NCBI RefSeq assembly: GCF_002860165.1
Contig: NZ_PGUZ01000029.1
Location: 1-64,000 of the forward strand
Direction of reading: 5' to 3'
From: Bacillus sp. V3-13
Lineage (GTDB): Bacteria; Bacillota; Bacilli; Bacillales; Cytobacillaceae
Length of the DNA stretch: 64,000 bases
Part shown: in pieces, positions 8,335 through 17,694 of the stretch
Numbering within the stretch: the stretch's first letter is position 1
Layout: each line of letters begins with the position of its first letter
The notes under the pieces: generated by a model
The model's database searches: none
The model's input: the letters and a program-made list of their open reading frames with translations, nothing else
What the model was told of the DNA's origin: nothing
Made by a program: the position numbers and the translations under genes

Positions 8335-9207
8335 TTAACGGTCAAGAGGGTTCTTATTTTCATCGAGCGTAAAGCCTTCGCCGAGAACATCGTGGACGAC
8401 ACTGACAGATACAAATGCATGCGGATCAACAGAGGTAATCACATTTTTCAGCCTGACGATTTCGTTTTTGGCAACGACACAGTAAAGTACATCCCTGTCT
8501 TTTTTCGAAAAAGGGCCATGGCCCCGTAAAATCGTAACACCCCGATCCATTTCCTTCATAATCCGCGCGGAAATTTGCTCATTATAATCAGAGATGATCA
8601 TTGCCCCCCTGGCGGTATAGGCGCCTTCCTGCATAAAATCAATGACGCGCGCGCCGACAAAGACAGCGACAAGCGTGTACATCGCTTCCTGGTACGTTAA
8701 ATAGAATATGAGTGAGAGCGTGATCACCGCTGCATCAAATATGAACATCGTTCTTCCCATGCTCCAGCCCACATACTTTTGCACGAGTCTCGCGATGATG
8801 TCGACGCCGCCGGTTGTTCCCCCGTACCGGAAGATGATCCCGAGGCCGACGCCGATAAAGACACCGGCAAACAAAGCGGCTAACGTCAGGTCATCATTAA
8901 GCGGCATTTCAATTTGATAACGCTGAAAAATCCACAAAAACACAGAAACCGCGATCGTCCCGATCACCGTATACAAAAACACGTTGCGGCCGAGCAGTTT
9001 CCAGCCGATGATAAAAAGCGGGATGTTGAGAATCAAGTTTGTGTAGGAAGGATCCCAGCTGAAGAGAAAGAACAGCAGCAAAGTAATTCCGGTAAAGCCG
9101 CCCTCGGCAAGGTTATTTTGCATATTAAAATGGACGATCCCAAACGCAAAAATAGCCGCTCCGACCAAAATAAACAAGATATTTTTCAATTTAAGGCCGA
9201 AAAACAT
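8335..9207 (-). CDS. ypjC: YitT-family membrane protein YpjC
   Basis: A 290-residue protein with five to six membrane helices followed by a soluble C-terminal domain of about 80 residues (DUF2179 type, containing DRGVTILRGHGPFSKKD). This is the YitT architecture. The start at 9207 (MFFGLKLK) has GGGGGA six bases upstream; starts two or more codons earlier collide with that site. The length equals the B. subtilis protein. Function in the family is unresolved; transport is a guess. It is leftward between two rightward operons, as in Bacillus. Confidence 0.85.
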   Translation of the reverse strand: MFFGLKLKNILFILVGAAIFAFGIVHFNMQNNLAEGGFTGITLLLFFLFSWDPSYTNLILNIPLFIIGWKLLGRNVFLYTVIGTIAVSVFLWIFQRYQIEMPLNDDLTLAALFAGVFIGVGLGIIFRYGGTTGGVDIIARLVQKYVGWSMGRTMFIFDAAVITLSLIFYLTYQEAMYTLVAVFVGARVIDFMQEGAYTARGAMIISDYNEQISARIMKEMDRGVTILRGHGPFSKKDRDVLYCVVAKNEIVRLKNVITSVDPHAFVSVSVVHDVLGEGFTLDENKNPLDR

Positions 9208-9397
9208 CGCCATTCCCCCTGTTTCAGAAATACCGCTTCTAATTATATAGAAGTACCAACATAAGAGCAATCATTGCCCGGTTCCCAAAGAAAAACAATC
9301 AAAAATATTTGTAAATAACCGTGGATTTAGCTAACATGAAAACATGAAGGCAGTGATTACATATCTATATTTGATTTTGGACAAATCGGGGTGAATT

Positions 9398-9745
9398 ATG
9401 ACTGCGAATAAATCGTTAAAGGAAATTCAAGGTGAAGTTGACGCATACATAAGCCAGTTTAAAGAAGGCTACTTCAGCCCGCTTGCTTTACTGGCGCGAA
9501 TGACCGAAGAGCTCGGGGAATTGGCCCGGGAAGTGAACCACTATTACGGGGAAAAGCCGAAAAAAGCAACAGAAAAGGAACAAACAATCGAGGAAGAACT
9601 CGGGGATATGCTGTTTGTTCTCATTTGCTTTGCCAATTCATTAAATATTGATTTGGAGACAGCGCACGACACCGTGATGAATAAATTCAATACAAGAGAC
9701 AAAGACCGCTGGACAAGGCTTGAACAAACAGATGAGGAGAATTGA
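9398..9745 (+). CDS. ypjD: MazG-like nucleotide pyrophosphohydrolase YpjD
   Basis: This 115-residue protein is an all-alpha MazG-type pyrophosphohydrolase. The acidic metal-binding signature is visible as [10 protein letters not shown] near residue 37 and [10 protein letters not shown] near residue 66. Such proteins hydrolyse non-canonical or excess (d)NTPs, but the substrate here is not determined. GGGGTGA precedes the ATG. It overlaps the start region of dapB, indicating a ypjD-dapB-mgsA-bshB1-bshA operon. Confidence 0.88.
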   Translation: MTANKSLKEIQGEVDAYISQFKEGYFSPLALLARMTEELGELAREVNHYYGEKPKKATEKEQTIEEELGDMLFVLICFANSLNIDLETAHDTVMNKFNTRDKDRWTRLEQTDEEN

Positions 9746-9747
9746 CA

Positions 9748-10548
9748 ATGGACCACGTAAGAATTGTGATTGCAGGCCCGCGCGGCAGAATGGGCAGGGA
9801 AGCTGTACATATGGTTATGAATACGGAACGATACACGCTTGCCGCTGTGTTGGACCATAAGCATGACGGGATCATGCTCAGTGAGCTTGAAGGCTTTCAA
9901 GGCTGCGAAGTTCCGGTTTATACTGAAATAGAGAAGTGTCTTCAGGAAGTGACGGCAGATGTTCTGATTGATCTTACCACACCCGGGGTGGGGATGAACC
10001 ATACGAAAGCGGCTTTGCAATACGGTGTCCGCCCGGTTGTTGGAACGACGGGTTTCTCAAAGGAAGACCTCGCAGAATTAGCCGGTCTTTGTGAAGAAAA
10101 GGAGCTGGGCTGCATCATCGCTCCCAATTTTGCTGTCGGTGCCATTTTAATGATGAAATTTTCACAAATGGCAGCGAAATTTTTTCACGATGTTGAAATT
10201 TTGGAGCTTCACCATGATCAAAAGCTTGATGCACCGTCGGGGACCGCTGTGAAAACAGCCGAACTGATTGCGGAAGTACGGGGGGCGAAAAAGCAGGGCC
10301 ACCCTAACGAGAAAGAAACGATCCGCGGAGCGAGAGGGGCAGACTATGAGGGGATGCATATTCACTCCGTCCGCCTGCCAGGCTTAATTGCCCACCAGCA
10401 GGTGATGTTCGGGGCAGACGGTCAGACGTTAACGATCAGGCATGATTCCTATAACAGGGCTTCGTTTATGTCCGGTGTCAAATTGGCTGTTGATACGGTT
10501 GTCAATATTGACTCGTTTGTATACGGTCTCGAAAACATTATTGAATAG
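9748..10548 (+). CDS. dapB: 4-hydroxy-tetrahydrodipicolinate reductase DapB
   Basis: DapB reduces the dihydrodipicolinate precursor with NAD(P)H in the lysine/meso-diaminopimelate pathway, which also feeds dipicolinate for spores. The nucleotide-binding loop GPRGRMG is at residues 10-16, and the catalytic/substrate segment [15 protein letters not shown] is present with the paired His, the Lys and the SGT loop. At 266 residues it is family-typical. The ATG at 9748 is chosen over a TTG at 9742 because GAGGAGA at 9734-9740 is better spaced. Part of the ypjD-bshA operon. Confidence 0.96.
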   Translation: MDHVRIVIAGPRGRMGREAVHMVMNTERYTLAAVLDHKHDGIMLSELEGFQGCEVPVYTEIEKCLQEVTADVLIDLTTPGVGMNHTKAALQYGVRPVVGTTGFSKEDLAELAGLCEEKELGCIIAPNFAVGAILMMKFSQMAAKFFHDVEILELHHDQKLDAPSGTAVKTAELIAEVRGAKKQGHPNEKETIRGARGADYEGMHIHSVRLPGLIAHQQVMFGADGQTLTIRHDSYNRASFMSGVKLAVDTVVNIDSFVYGLENIIE

Positions 10549-10563
10549 ACGGGGAGTGTTAAG

Positions 10564-10968
10564 GTGAATATTGCATTGATAGCCCACGATAAGAAAAAAG
10601 ACGACCTTGTCGCATTTGTGACAGCGTATAAAGCGATTTTTTCCAAGCACACACTTTTTGCAACCGGTACGACAGGCCTGCGGATTATCGAAGCAACAGG
10701 CCTTGATATTACGAGATGCCAGTCGGGGCCTCTCGGCGGCGATCAGGAGATTGGCGCGATGATTGCGAATAATAAAATGGATATCGTCTTCTTTTTCCGC
10801 GATCCGCTGACAGCACAGCCCCACGAACCGGATGTGACGGCATTGGTCCGCCTTTGCGATGTATACTCGGTTCCACTTGCGACGAACATGGGAACAGCCG
10901 AGGTTTTGATTAAAGGGTTGGAACGCGGCGACATCCAGTGGCGTGAAATTGTAAAAGAAACGCGGTGA
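10564..10968 (+). CDS. mgsA: Methylglyoxal synthase
   Basis: MgsA converts dihydroxyacetone phosphate to methylglyoxal, a bypass of lower glycolysis. The 134-residue sequence has [10 protein letters not shown] for phosphate binding and [14 protein letters not shown] containing the catalytic Asp. It begins with GTG at 10564, with GGGGAGTG just upstream. It sits between dapB and bshB1 with short gaps. Bacillithiol made by the next genes is the thiol used by Bacillus to detoxify methylglyoxal, so the neighbourhood makes metabolic sense. Confidence 0.95.
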   Translation: MNIALIAHDKKKDDLVAFVTAYKAIFSKHTLFATGTTGLRIIEATGLDITRCQSGPLGGDQEIGAMIANNKMDIVFFFRDPLTAQPHEPDVTALVRLCDVYSVPLATNMGTAEVLIKGLERGDIQWREIVKETR

Positions 10969-10974
10969 ATCGAA

Positions 10975-11691
10975 TTGGCATCATTTCATATCGATATATT
11001 GGCATTTGGTGCCCACGCCGATGATGTGGAGATCGGCATGGGCGGAATCATAGCAAAATATGCTGCGGAAGGAAGAAAAATTGCGATTTGTGACCTGACG
11101 GAAGCGGAGCTGTCCTCAAATGGAACGGTCGAGATGCGCAAACAGGAAGCAAGCAAGGCCGCGGGCATATTGGGCGTGTCAGCGAGGGAAACATTAGCCT
11201 TCCCTGACCGGGGCCTGTTTTTTTCGAATGAATACATAGAGAAAATCGTCGAAGTGATTCGCACGTTTAAACCGCGCATTGTGTTTGCACCATATTTTAA
11301 AGACCGCCACCCCGACCACGGCCATTGTGCGCGTTTGGTCGATGAAGCCGTGTTTTCGGCGGGGATCAAAAAATTTAAAACTTCGGGAGACTTGCCGCCC
11401 CATAAAACGGGTGAAGTGTACTATTACATGATCAACGGCTTTCATCAACCCGATTTTACAGTTGATATATCCCTTTACATGAAACAAAAAATACAAGCAC
11501 TGAAAGCATATGAAAGCCAATTTTTTCTTCAGCCCGGCGGGGTTGAGACTCCGCTCGTAACCGGCTATATCGAAACAGTAGAAGCGCGTGACCGGTTGTT
11601 TGGCAAAGAAGTTGGCGTGCAATACGCAGAAGGCTTTAAAGTGAGAAGGCCGCTTCTCATCAATCATGATTTATTAGGGGATTTCCAATGA
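10975..11691 (+). CDS. bshB1: GlcNAc-malate deacetylase BshB1 (bacillithiol synthesis)
   Basis: A 238-residue LmbE/PIG-L-type zinc deacetylase that removes acetate from N-acetylglucosaminyl-malate in bacillithiol synthesis. The N-terminal zinc motif [14 protein letters not shown] holds the His and Asp-Asp, and a second metal/catalytic site is HPDHGHC. The reading frame begins with TTG at 10975, six bases after mgsA, with only a weak ribosome binding site; translational coupling is likely. The gene overlaps bshA by 4 bp (ATGA). Confidence 0.95.
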   Translation: MASFHIDILAFGAHADDVEIGMGGIIAKYAAEGRKIAICDLTEAELSSNGTVEMRKQEASKAAGILGVSARETLAFPDRGLFFSNEYIEKIVEVIRTFKPRIVFAPYFKDRHPDHGHCARLVDEAVFSAGIKKFKTSGDLPPHKTGEVYYYMINGFHQPDFTVDISLYMKQKIQALKAYESQFFLQPGGVETPLVTGYIETVEARDRLFGKEVGVQYAEGFKVRRPLLINHDLLGDFQ

Positions 11692-12815
11692 CAAAATTAA
11701 AAATCGGCATCACCTGCTACCCGACAGTCGGTGGCTCCGGCGTCATCGCGACCGAACTCGGCAAGCTGCTTGCAGAAAGAGGGCATGAGATCCATTTTAT
11801 TTCTTCAAGCATGCCTTTCAGGCTGAAGAAAATGTATCACAATATTTATTACCACCAAGTTGAGGTTAACCAGTATTCCGTTTTTCAATACCCACCATAC
11901 GATATCGCATTAGCCAGTAAAATGGCCGAAGTCGTCAACCGGGAAAACCTCGATATTCTGCACGTGCATTATGCGATTCCGCATGCGGTTTGTGCGATCC
12001 TCGCGAAGCAAATGACGAATAAGCAGGTGAAAATTGTGACAACCCTGCACGGAACCGATATCACAGTTCTCGGTTATGACCCGTCACTGGCCGATGCGAT
12101 TAAATTTGGGATCGAAAAGTCAGATGCGGTCACGGCTGTTTCCAATGCCCTAATCGAACAGACCGGTGAGGTGATTGATCCGGATAAACCGATTCAGGCT
12201 GTTTATAACTTCATCGACAGCCGTGTTTACAAGAAAACAGATTCAAGTTATCTCCGCCACGAGTATGGGATCAGTGCAGACGAAAAGGTGATTATCCATG
12301 TCTCCAATTTCCGGCCGGTGAAGCGGGTCGATGATGTCGTCGAAACGTTTATGACCATTACCGAACATATTCCCGCCAAGCTCCTTCTTGTCGGCGATGG
12401 CCCGGAGATGACGCGCATTTGCAAAATGGTTCAAGATTATGGTCTGCGCGACAATGTACTTTTCCTGGGAAAGCAGGATAATTTGGAAGAGCTGTATTCG
12501 ATTAGCGATCTCATGCTGTTATTATCAGAAAAAGAAAGCTTTGGCCTCGTCGCATTGGAAGCAATGGCATGCGGCGTTCCCTGTATCGGTACAAATATCG
12601 GCGGGATTCCGGAAGTGATCAGCGACGGGGAAACCGGATTTATATGCGAATTGGGGAATATCAAGGAAATTACCGCAAAGGCTCTTGAACTTTTGCTAAA
12701 TCCCGGATTGCATGAAAAATTTTCAGCAAAATCAGTTGAGCGGGTAAAACGGGAATTTGGTGCGGATTTGATCGTTGCCCAATATGAAAATTTGTATTTA
12801 GAGCTGATAAACTGA
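11688..12815 (+). CDS. bshA: N-acetyl-alpha-D-glucosaminyl L-malate synthase BshA
   Basis: BshA is a GT4-fold glycosyltransferase that joins UDP-GlcNAc and L-malate in the first bacillithiol step. The 375-residue sequence shows the N-terminal glycine-rich acceptor loop [12 protein letters not shown], a nucleotide-binding linker, and the C-terminal E-x7-E type motif in [17 protein letters not shown]. It overlaps bshB1, its pathway partner, and precedes cca by 11 bp. Confidence 0.95.
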   Translation: MTKLKIGITCYPTVGGSGVIATELGKLLAERGHEIHFISSSMPFRLKKMYHNIYYHQVEVNQYSVFQYPPYDIALASKMAEVVNRENLDILHVHYAIPHAVCAILAKQMTNKQVKIVTTLHGTDITVLGYDPSLADAIKFGIEKSDAVTAVSNALIEQTGEVIDPDKPIQAVYNFIDSRVYKKTDSSYLRHEYGISADEKVIIHVSNFRPVKRVDDVVETFMTITEHIPAKLLLVGDGPEMTRICKMVQDYGLRDNVLFLGKQDNLEELYSISDLMLLLSEKESFGLVALEAMACGVPCIGTNIGGIPEVISDGETGFICELGNIKEITAKALELLLNPGLHEKFSAKSVERVKREFGADLIVAQYENLYLELIN

Positions 12816-12826
12816 GGGGATCCTAT

Positions 12827-14026
12827 ATGTTAAAACCGTTTTCGGAAGCAAAACAGCTGCTTGAAAAAATCGAAAATGCAGGGTATGAAGCCTATTTCGT
12901 GGGTGGATCTGTCCGTGATTGCCTGCTCGGGCGCCCGGTTGAGGATGTCGATATTGCCACATCCGCGACCCCGGAAGAAATCAAATCGATCTTCCCCCAT
13001 ACAGCCGATGTCGGGATCGAACACGGGACCGTGCTTGTTTTCTTCAATGGGGGTTCTTATGAGGTTACCACCTTTCGGGCCGAGGCCGAATATCATGATT
13101 TTCGCCGGCCTTCTCAAGTCTATTACATACGTTCTTTAAAAGATGATCTTCAGCGCCGTGACTTTACGATGAACGCAATCGCAATGGACCGGCACGGAAA
13201 ATTGATCGATCCATTTGATGGCAGGGCGGCTATTAGCCGAAAAAGAATTGAAACGGTCGGGAACGCCGCTGAAAGATTTTCCGAGGATGCCTTGCGGATG
13301 ATGAGGGCGGTCAGGTTCGTCAGCCAGCTTTCTTTTACGTTGGCGCCGGCGACAAAAGAAGCTTTGCATACATACGGCCATTTGCTCGAAAAAATTGCCA
13401 CCGAACGAAAGACGGCTGAATTTGAAAAGCTGATTGCCGGCCGCAACCGCAAGGCAGCGATCAGCCTCTTAATTGATTCAGGGCTGTATCGATTCCTGCC
13501 CGGGCTTGCCGGTTTTAAAAAGGCGCTCGAGCAAATGAACGAATATGACTATAGGAGCCTGTCCGGAAATGAAATATGGTGCTTGCTCCTGTACTGCTGC
13601 GGCATATCAGCAGCAGAAATTGAAGCGTTTTTAAGAAAATGGAAGCTGCCTGTCAAAAAAATCAAGGGAATTGAAAAAATTTTTCACTTTCTCCAGTTCC
13701 GGCTTGAACACGAATGGACAAGCCTGGCAGCGTATCAAGCCGGTATTGCTGTGATCATCCCGGTTGAAAGAATTTGGCTCATTTTAAATGGAGTGGAAGA
13801 TGATTCGGGGCTTGCACAACTGCGTATACAATATGAAAGGCTCCCGATTAAAAGACGGACTGACATAAAAGCAACCGGCAATGATTTAATCGAATGGACA
13901 GGGAAACCGGGCGGTCCATGGGTAAAGGAAATGTTCGAAAAAATCGAAGCAGCAATCGTTGCCGGGGATCTTCATAACGATAAGGAAAATGTTAGAGAGT
14001 GGGTGGCCAGATGCAGTCTGAACTGA
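12827..14026 (+). CDS. cca: CCA-adding tRNA nucleotidyltransferase
   Basis: A class II CCA-adding enzyme of 399 residues that builds or repairs tRNA 3' ends. The head domain has GGSVRDCLLGRPVEDVDIAT with the catalytic Asp pair, followed by the GTVLVFF and RRDFTMNAIAMD motifs. The remainder is the helical neck/body/tail. The start codon follows GAGGGGATCC. Its 3' end overlaps birA by 16 bp, so cca-birA are co-expressed, as in B. subtilis. Confidence 0.95.
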   Translation: MLKPFSEAKQLLEKIENAGYEAYFVGGSVRDCLLGRPVEDVDIATSATPEEIKSIFPHTADVGIEHGTVLVFFNGGSYEVTTFRAEAEYHDFRRPSQVYYIRSLKDDLQRRDFTMNAIAMDRHGKLIDPFDGRAAISRKRIETVGNAAERFSEDALRMMRAVRFVSQLSFTLAPATKEALHTYGHLLEKIATERKTAEFEKLIAGRNRKAAISLLIDSGLYRFLPGLAGFKKALEQMNEYDYRSLSGNEIWCLLLYCCGISAAEIEAFLRKWKLPVKKIKGIEKIFHFLQFRLEHEWTSLAAYQAGIAVIIPVERIWLILNGVEDDSGLAQLRIQYERLPIKRRTDIKATGNDLIEWTGKPGGPWVKEMFEKIEAAIVAGDLHNDKENVREWVARCSLN

Positions 14027-14994
14027 GAAAACAATTGCTTGATGCCTTTACAGATGCCGGCGGCGACTACCTGTCTGGCCAGTATTTGGCTGACCTGATC
14101 GGATGTTCACGAACGGCCGTCTGGAAGCATATTGAAGAGCTCAGAAAGGATGGCTTCGAGCTCGAAGCGGTCCGCAGAAAAGGCTACCGCATTATGAAAA
14201 CGCCGGAAAAAGTTTCAGCTGATGAAGTAAGGCTCGGCTTAAAGACCGATTTTGTCGGACAAAATATTCATTACGAGGAAACGGTAGAATCGACGCAAAA
14301 AATAGCCCACAGTCTTGCATTTAACGGGGCTGACGAAGGAACTGTCATCCTGGCCGAAGAGCAGCTTTCCGGCAGGGGCAGACTTGACCGGAAATGGTAT
14401 TCACCGAAATACACGGGTGTTTGGATGAGCGTGATTCTCCGTCCGAACATATTGCCTGCGAAAGCTCCCCAGCTTACGCTGTTAACAGCGGTTGCCGTCG
14501 TTCAGGCAATTGAAGAAATGACCGGCTTATCCCCGCAAATTAAGTGGCCGAACGATATTTTAATCAATGGCAGGAAGGTCACCGGTATTTTAACAGAGCT
14601 TCAAGCTGACGCAGACAGGATTATCTCGATCATTATCGGGATTGGCATTAATGTAAACCAGCAGGAACAAGACTATCCCGAGGATATCCGGGCAATCGCA
14701 ACGTCGCTATCGATTGAGAAAGGAGACAAGCTGTCAAGGGCTGCTGTCATCAGGACGGTGTTGACCAGGCTGGAAAAGCTCTATCTTCTCTATCTGGATA
14801 AAGGTTTTTACCCGATTAAGCTTCTCTGGGAAGGCTATGCCATCAGCATTGGCAAAGACATAACGGCGCGGACGCTTTCAGGCAATATTTCCGGCCGCGC
14901 TTTAGGGATTACCAATGAAGGTGTTTTGATGATTGAAGACAGCGCCGGCAAAGTCCATCATGTCTATTCAGCGGATATTGAGCTGGCTGATTAA
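14011..14994 (+). CDS. birA: Bifunctional biotin repressor / biotin-protein ligase BirA
   Basis: The 327-residue protein has an N-terminal winged helix (LADLIGCSRTAVWKHIEELR near residues 26-45) and a ligase domain with GRGRLDRKWYS for biotinyl-AMP binding and IKWPNDILINGRKVTGILTE. It attaches biotin to carboxylases and represses biotin genes. The ATG at 14011 (MQSELRKQLL) aligns with the known Bacillus start; the GTG at 13999 is less likely. No biotin genes are in the window. Confidence 0.95.
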   Translation: MQSELRKQLLDAFTDAGGDYLSGQYLADLIGCSRTAVWKHIEELRKDGFELEAVRRKGYRIMKTPEKVSADEVRLGLKTDFVGQNIHYEETVESTQKIAHSLAFNGADEGTVILAEEQLSGRGRLDRKWYSPKYTGVWMSVILRPNILPAKAPQLTLLTAVAVVQAIEEMTGLSPQIKWPNDILINGRKVTGILTELQADADRIISIIIGIGINVNQQEQDYPEDIRAIATSLSIEKGDKLSRAAVIRTVLTRLEKLYLLYLDKGFYPIKLLWEGYAISIGKDITARTLSGNISGRALGITNEGVLMIEDSAGKVHHVYSADIELAD

Positions 14995-15024
14995 GACGCG
15001 CATTCGAAAAAGCGGATATTTTTT

Positions 15025-15053
15025 TCGCCAGATTGGCATCAATTTGCTATAAT
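15025..15053 (+). promoter_or_regulatory. Promoter of the panBCD transcript
   Basis: TATAAT at 15048-15053, with a weak TCGCCA at -35 spaced 17 bp. It starts a leader of about 200 nt before panB. Confidence 0.5.
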
Positions 15054-15059
15054 CGATTT

Positions 15060-15170
15060 GGGCAGTATCATATTGAACTGCACCTGTTATCCGCAAGCTA
15101 GTTGAAATTTATATCTGCCTAGATCCGATCAGCGGACCGGGACAGAGGGATGAAACGATGATGAAAGCGC
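15060..15170 (+). ncRNA. panB leader, candidate pan RNA motif
   Basis: The leader between the promoter and a terminator-like hairpin has purine-rich runs such as GGGACAGAGGGATGAAACG and two similar stem regions. The pan motif is an established cis RNA element found upstream of panB/panC operons in Firmicutes, and position and general sequence style fit. I recognise it by context and partial memory of the consensus, not by a covariance search. Confidence 0.5.
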
Positions 15171-15210
15171 CCAAAGAATCCTTCTGACTATAGCAAGGAT
15201 TCTTTTTTGC
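15171..15210 (+). terminator. Leader terminator / attenuator upstream of panB
   Basis: AAAGAATCCTT and AAGGATTCTTTTTT form a strong stem with a T-run, 50 bp before panB and after the candidate pan motif. It lies downstream of the promoter, which suggests attenuation of panBCD. Confidence 0.75.
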
Positions 15211-15259
15211 TTCCAAATAGAGTGTTTTGTCTCCTCTTTCCAAACAAGGAGGAATGAAG

Positions 15260-16096
15260 ATGAAGCAGACGACAGATTTTCTGAAAATGAAACGGGAAGG
15301 CGAGAAAATAGCGATGCTGACGGCCTATGATTTTCCTTCTGCGAAACAAGCGGAGAAGGCCGGGGTCGACCTGATTCTTGTCGGTGACTCACTCGGGATG
15401 GTTGTACTCGGCTACGAATCAACGGTCCCGGTAACGATGGATGATATGGTCCATCATGCCAAGGCTGTAAAAAAAGGAGCTAAAGACACCTTTATTACGG
15501 TTGACCTGCCATTTATGAGCTACCACTTGTCGACTAAAGATACGCTCATAAATGGAGCGAGAATTGTTCAGGAAACAGGTGCAAATGCGGTTAAGCTCGA
15601 AGGTGCCGGCGATGTGATCGAAAAAATATCTGCACTTACTGCCGCGGGCATCCCGGTGATGGCCCATCTCGGCCTTACTCCGCAGACGGTTGGGGTGCTC
15701 GGCGGTTATAAAGTGCAGGGAAAAAACGCAGCGGCGGCACGGCAGCTGATCGAGGACGCCTTGCGGTGCCAGGAAGCCGGTGCTTTTGCACTCGTTCTTG
15801 AATGCGTTCCAAAACAGCTTGGCGAAGAGGTTTCTGCGGCCCTTGTGATTCCGACGATCGGAATTGGCGCCGGTGCGGGCTGCGACGGCCAGGTTTTAGT
15901 CTATCATGACCTATTAAGCTATGGTGTCGACCGCGTTGCCAAGTTTGTAAAAAAATATGCGAATGTTGATGACGAGATGAAAATCGGCATTGAAGCGTAT
16001 GTGTCAGATGTGAAAGCAGGCGTATTTCCTGAAGATCAGCACAGCTTTTCAATGAAAGAGGAAGAACTTCAAGGCCTGTATGGGGGAAAAAAATGA
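15260..16096 (+). CDS. panB: 3-methyl-2-oxobutanoate hydroxymethyltransferase PanB
   Basis: PanB makes ketopantoate from ketoisovalerate using methylene-tetrahydrofolate. The 278-residue TIM-barrel enzyme has [19 protein letters not shown] with the magnesium-binding Asp, [16 protein letters not shown], and [18 protein letters not shown]. The ATG at 15260 ([10 protein letters not shown]) is selected because AAGGAGG at 15246-15252 is ideally spaced and the start aligns with B. subtilis. It overlaps panC by 4 bp. Confidence 0.96.
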   Translation: MKQTTDFLKMKREGEKIAMLTAYDFPSAKQAEKAGVDLILVGDSLGMVVLGYESTVPVTMDDMVHHAKAVKKGAKDTFITVDLPFMSYHLSTKDTLINGARIVQETGANAVKLEGAGDVIEKISALTAAGIPVMAHLGLTPQTVGVLGGYKVQGKNAAAARQLIEDALRCQEAGAFALVLECVPKQLGEEVSAALVIPTIGIGAGAGCDGQVLVYHDLLSYGVDRVAKFVKKYANVDDEMKIGIEAYVSDVKAGVFPEDQHSFSMKEEELQGLYGGKK

Positions 16097-16941
16097 ACGT
16101 CATTACAACCATTTCAGATATGCAAAAACAGATGCTGAACGAAAAGGCACAGTCCAAGTCGGTCGGCTTTGTTCCAACGATGGGGTTTTTGCATGAAGGG
16201 CATGCTTCCTTGCTTAAAAAAGCCAGGGCCGAGAACGACCTTGTCGTTTTAAGCATTTTTGTAAACCCGCTCCAATTCGGCCCAAACGAAGACCTTGACG
16301 CCTATCCCCGCGATTTCGGCAGGGACAGGCAGCTCGCTGAACAATTGGGAATAGATTATATTTTTGCGCCAAGTGCAGATGAGATGTACCCGGGCAAACC
16401 TTCTGTTATTGTCAAAGCGATGGCACGTACGGAGGTGCTGTGCGGCAAATCACGGCCAGGCCATTTTGATGGGGTAGCAACGGTGTTGACCAAATTATTT
16501 AATATTGTCAGGCCGGACAGGGTTTATTTTGGGATGAAGGACGCCCAGCAGGTTGCGGTGGCCCAGGGACTGCTCGCCGATTTTCACTTTCCAATCGAGC
16601 TTGTTGCGGGCCAAACGGTTCGGGAAGCGGACGGGCTGGCGAAAAGCTCGCGGAACGTCTATCTGCTTCCAGATGAAAGAATCGAGGCGCCCTTTATCTA
16701 TAAGGCGCTGAAACTGGCTGAACAGATGACGGCTGCCGGGGAAAAAAGTGCTGCAAAGATTCTGGCGGCTGTGGAAAACGTCATACGTGAGAACACAAGC
16801 GGTAAGATCGATTACGTCGAAATCCTCACCTATCCGGAACTGGAGCAAGTCGGGGAGTTAAAAGGGAAAATCATTGTTGCGGCCGCTGTTAAATTCGAGA
16901 AAGCCCGGTTGATTGATAATATTATTTTAACGATAGAGTAA
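16093..16941 (+). CDS. panC: Pantothenate synthetase PanC
   Basis: PanC condenses pantoate with beta-alanine using ATP. The 282-residue protein shows the nucleotidyltransferase motif [14 protein letters not shown] (HxGH type), a [10 protein letters not shown] segment and a KSSRN-like loop (AKSSRNVYL). It starts in an ATGA overlap with panB. Its stop codon lies inside the first bases of the dispersed AT-rich element described at 16936. Confidence 0.96.
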   Translation: MNVITTISDMQKQMLNEKAQSKSVGFVPTMGFLHEGHASLLKKARAENDLVVLSIFVNPLQFGPNEDLDAYPRDFGRDRQLAEQLGIDYIFAPSADEMYPGKPSVIVKAMARTEVLCGKSRPGHFDGVATVLTKLFNIVRPDRVYFGMKDAQQVAVAQGLLADFHFPIELVAGQTVREADGLAKSSRNVYLLPDERIEAPFIYKALKLAEQMTAAGEKSAAKILAAVENVIRENTSGKIDYVEILTYPELEQVGELKGKIIVAAAVKFEKARLIDNIILTIE

Positions 16942-17083
16942 ATTTCACAATGTATTAAGCTAAACCGAAAAACGAATTAAATTGTCTTAATAAACCAGGA
17001 GGATCAGTGTGAAACAAATAATACTCTGTTAATTTTAAATAATTGTTCGTTTTTCAATTAAAGAAAAGCTTTATAAAATTTAT
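16936..17083. repeat. AT-rich dispersed element, copy A (upstream of panD)
   Basis: About 145 bp closely match 49473-49616 in the same orientation, beginning GAGTAAATTTCACAATGTA in both. Internal arms form an imperfect inverted repeat: CCGAAAAACGAATTAAATTG on the left is opposed on the right by the reverse complement of TTCGTTTTTCAATTAAAG. There is no transposase. Copy A lies between panC and panD, splitting the usual tight panBCD operon. Confidence 0.8.
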
Positions 17084-17118
17084 GCAATAAAATAAACTAA
17101 CTATTAGGAGGAGAAGAC

Positions 17119-17502
17119 ATGTTTCGCACCATGATGAATGGAAAAATCCATCGTGCAACTGTCACGGAGGCCAATTTGAACTATGTTGGCAGCATTACGA
17201 TTGATGAAGATATCATCGATGCGGTCGGTATGCTCCCGAATGAAAAGGTGCAAATCGTCAACAACAACAACGGAGCACGCTTCGAAACGTATATTATTCC
17301 TGGCGAGAGGGGCTCAAAGGTTATTTGTGTGAACGGTGCAGCAGCCCGCCTTGTTCAGGAAGGTGACACAGTCATTATCATTTCGTACGCGTTACTTTCC
17401 GAGGAAAACGTCAAAACCCATCAGCCAAAAGTTGCGATTATGGGTGAGGGTAATTCGATCAAAGAATTGCTCCATGCTGAACCGGAAATGACGATTCTTT
17501 AA
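17119..17502 (+). CDS. panD: Aspartate 1-decarboxylase proenzyme PanD
   Basis: PanD makes beta-alanine from aspartate for pantothenate synthesis. The 127-residue proenzyme self-cleaves between Gly24 and Ser25 (NYVGSITID) to form a pyruvoyl group; both residues and the downstream Tyr/Asn positions are present. AGGAGGAGA precedes the ATG. It is separated from panC by 177 bp, most of it the AT-rich element, so it may not depend on the panB promoter. Confidence 0.97.
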   Translation: MFRTMMNGKIHRATVTEANLNYVGSITIDEDIIDAVGMLPNEKVQIVNNNNGARFETYIIPGERGSKVICVNGAAARLVQEGDTVIIISYALLSEENVKTHQPKVAIMGEGNSIKELLHAEPEMTIL

Positions 17503-17526
17503 GTCCCGCAAGTGCGGGGCTTTTTG
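17502..17526 (+). terminator. Terminator after panD
   Basis: GTCCCGC and GCGGGGC pair over a four-base loop, followed by TTTTT. Confidence 0.85.
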
Positions 17527-17694
17527 TATGATGGAAATTTATCTGGCGCTTTAGCTTCCGTTGTTGGAAAAACCGGAAACAGGATACTCTGCTGCCTTTT
17601 TATACATCTCCATCATTGAAACCCGGCACACGCCCTTGCACAGTTCTTTGCTTTTGTGATACCGTTTGATTGACGAATGTTTGAGGTGTAAGAA

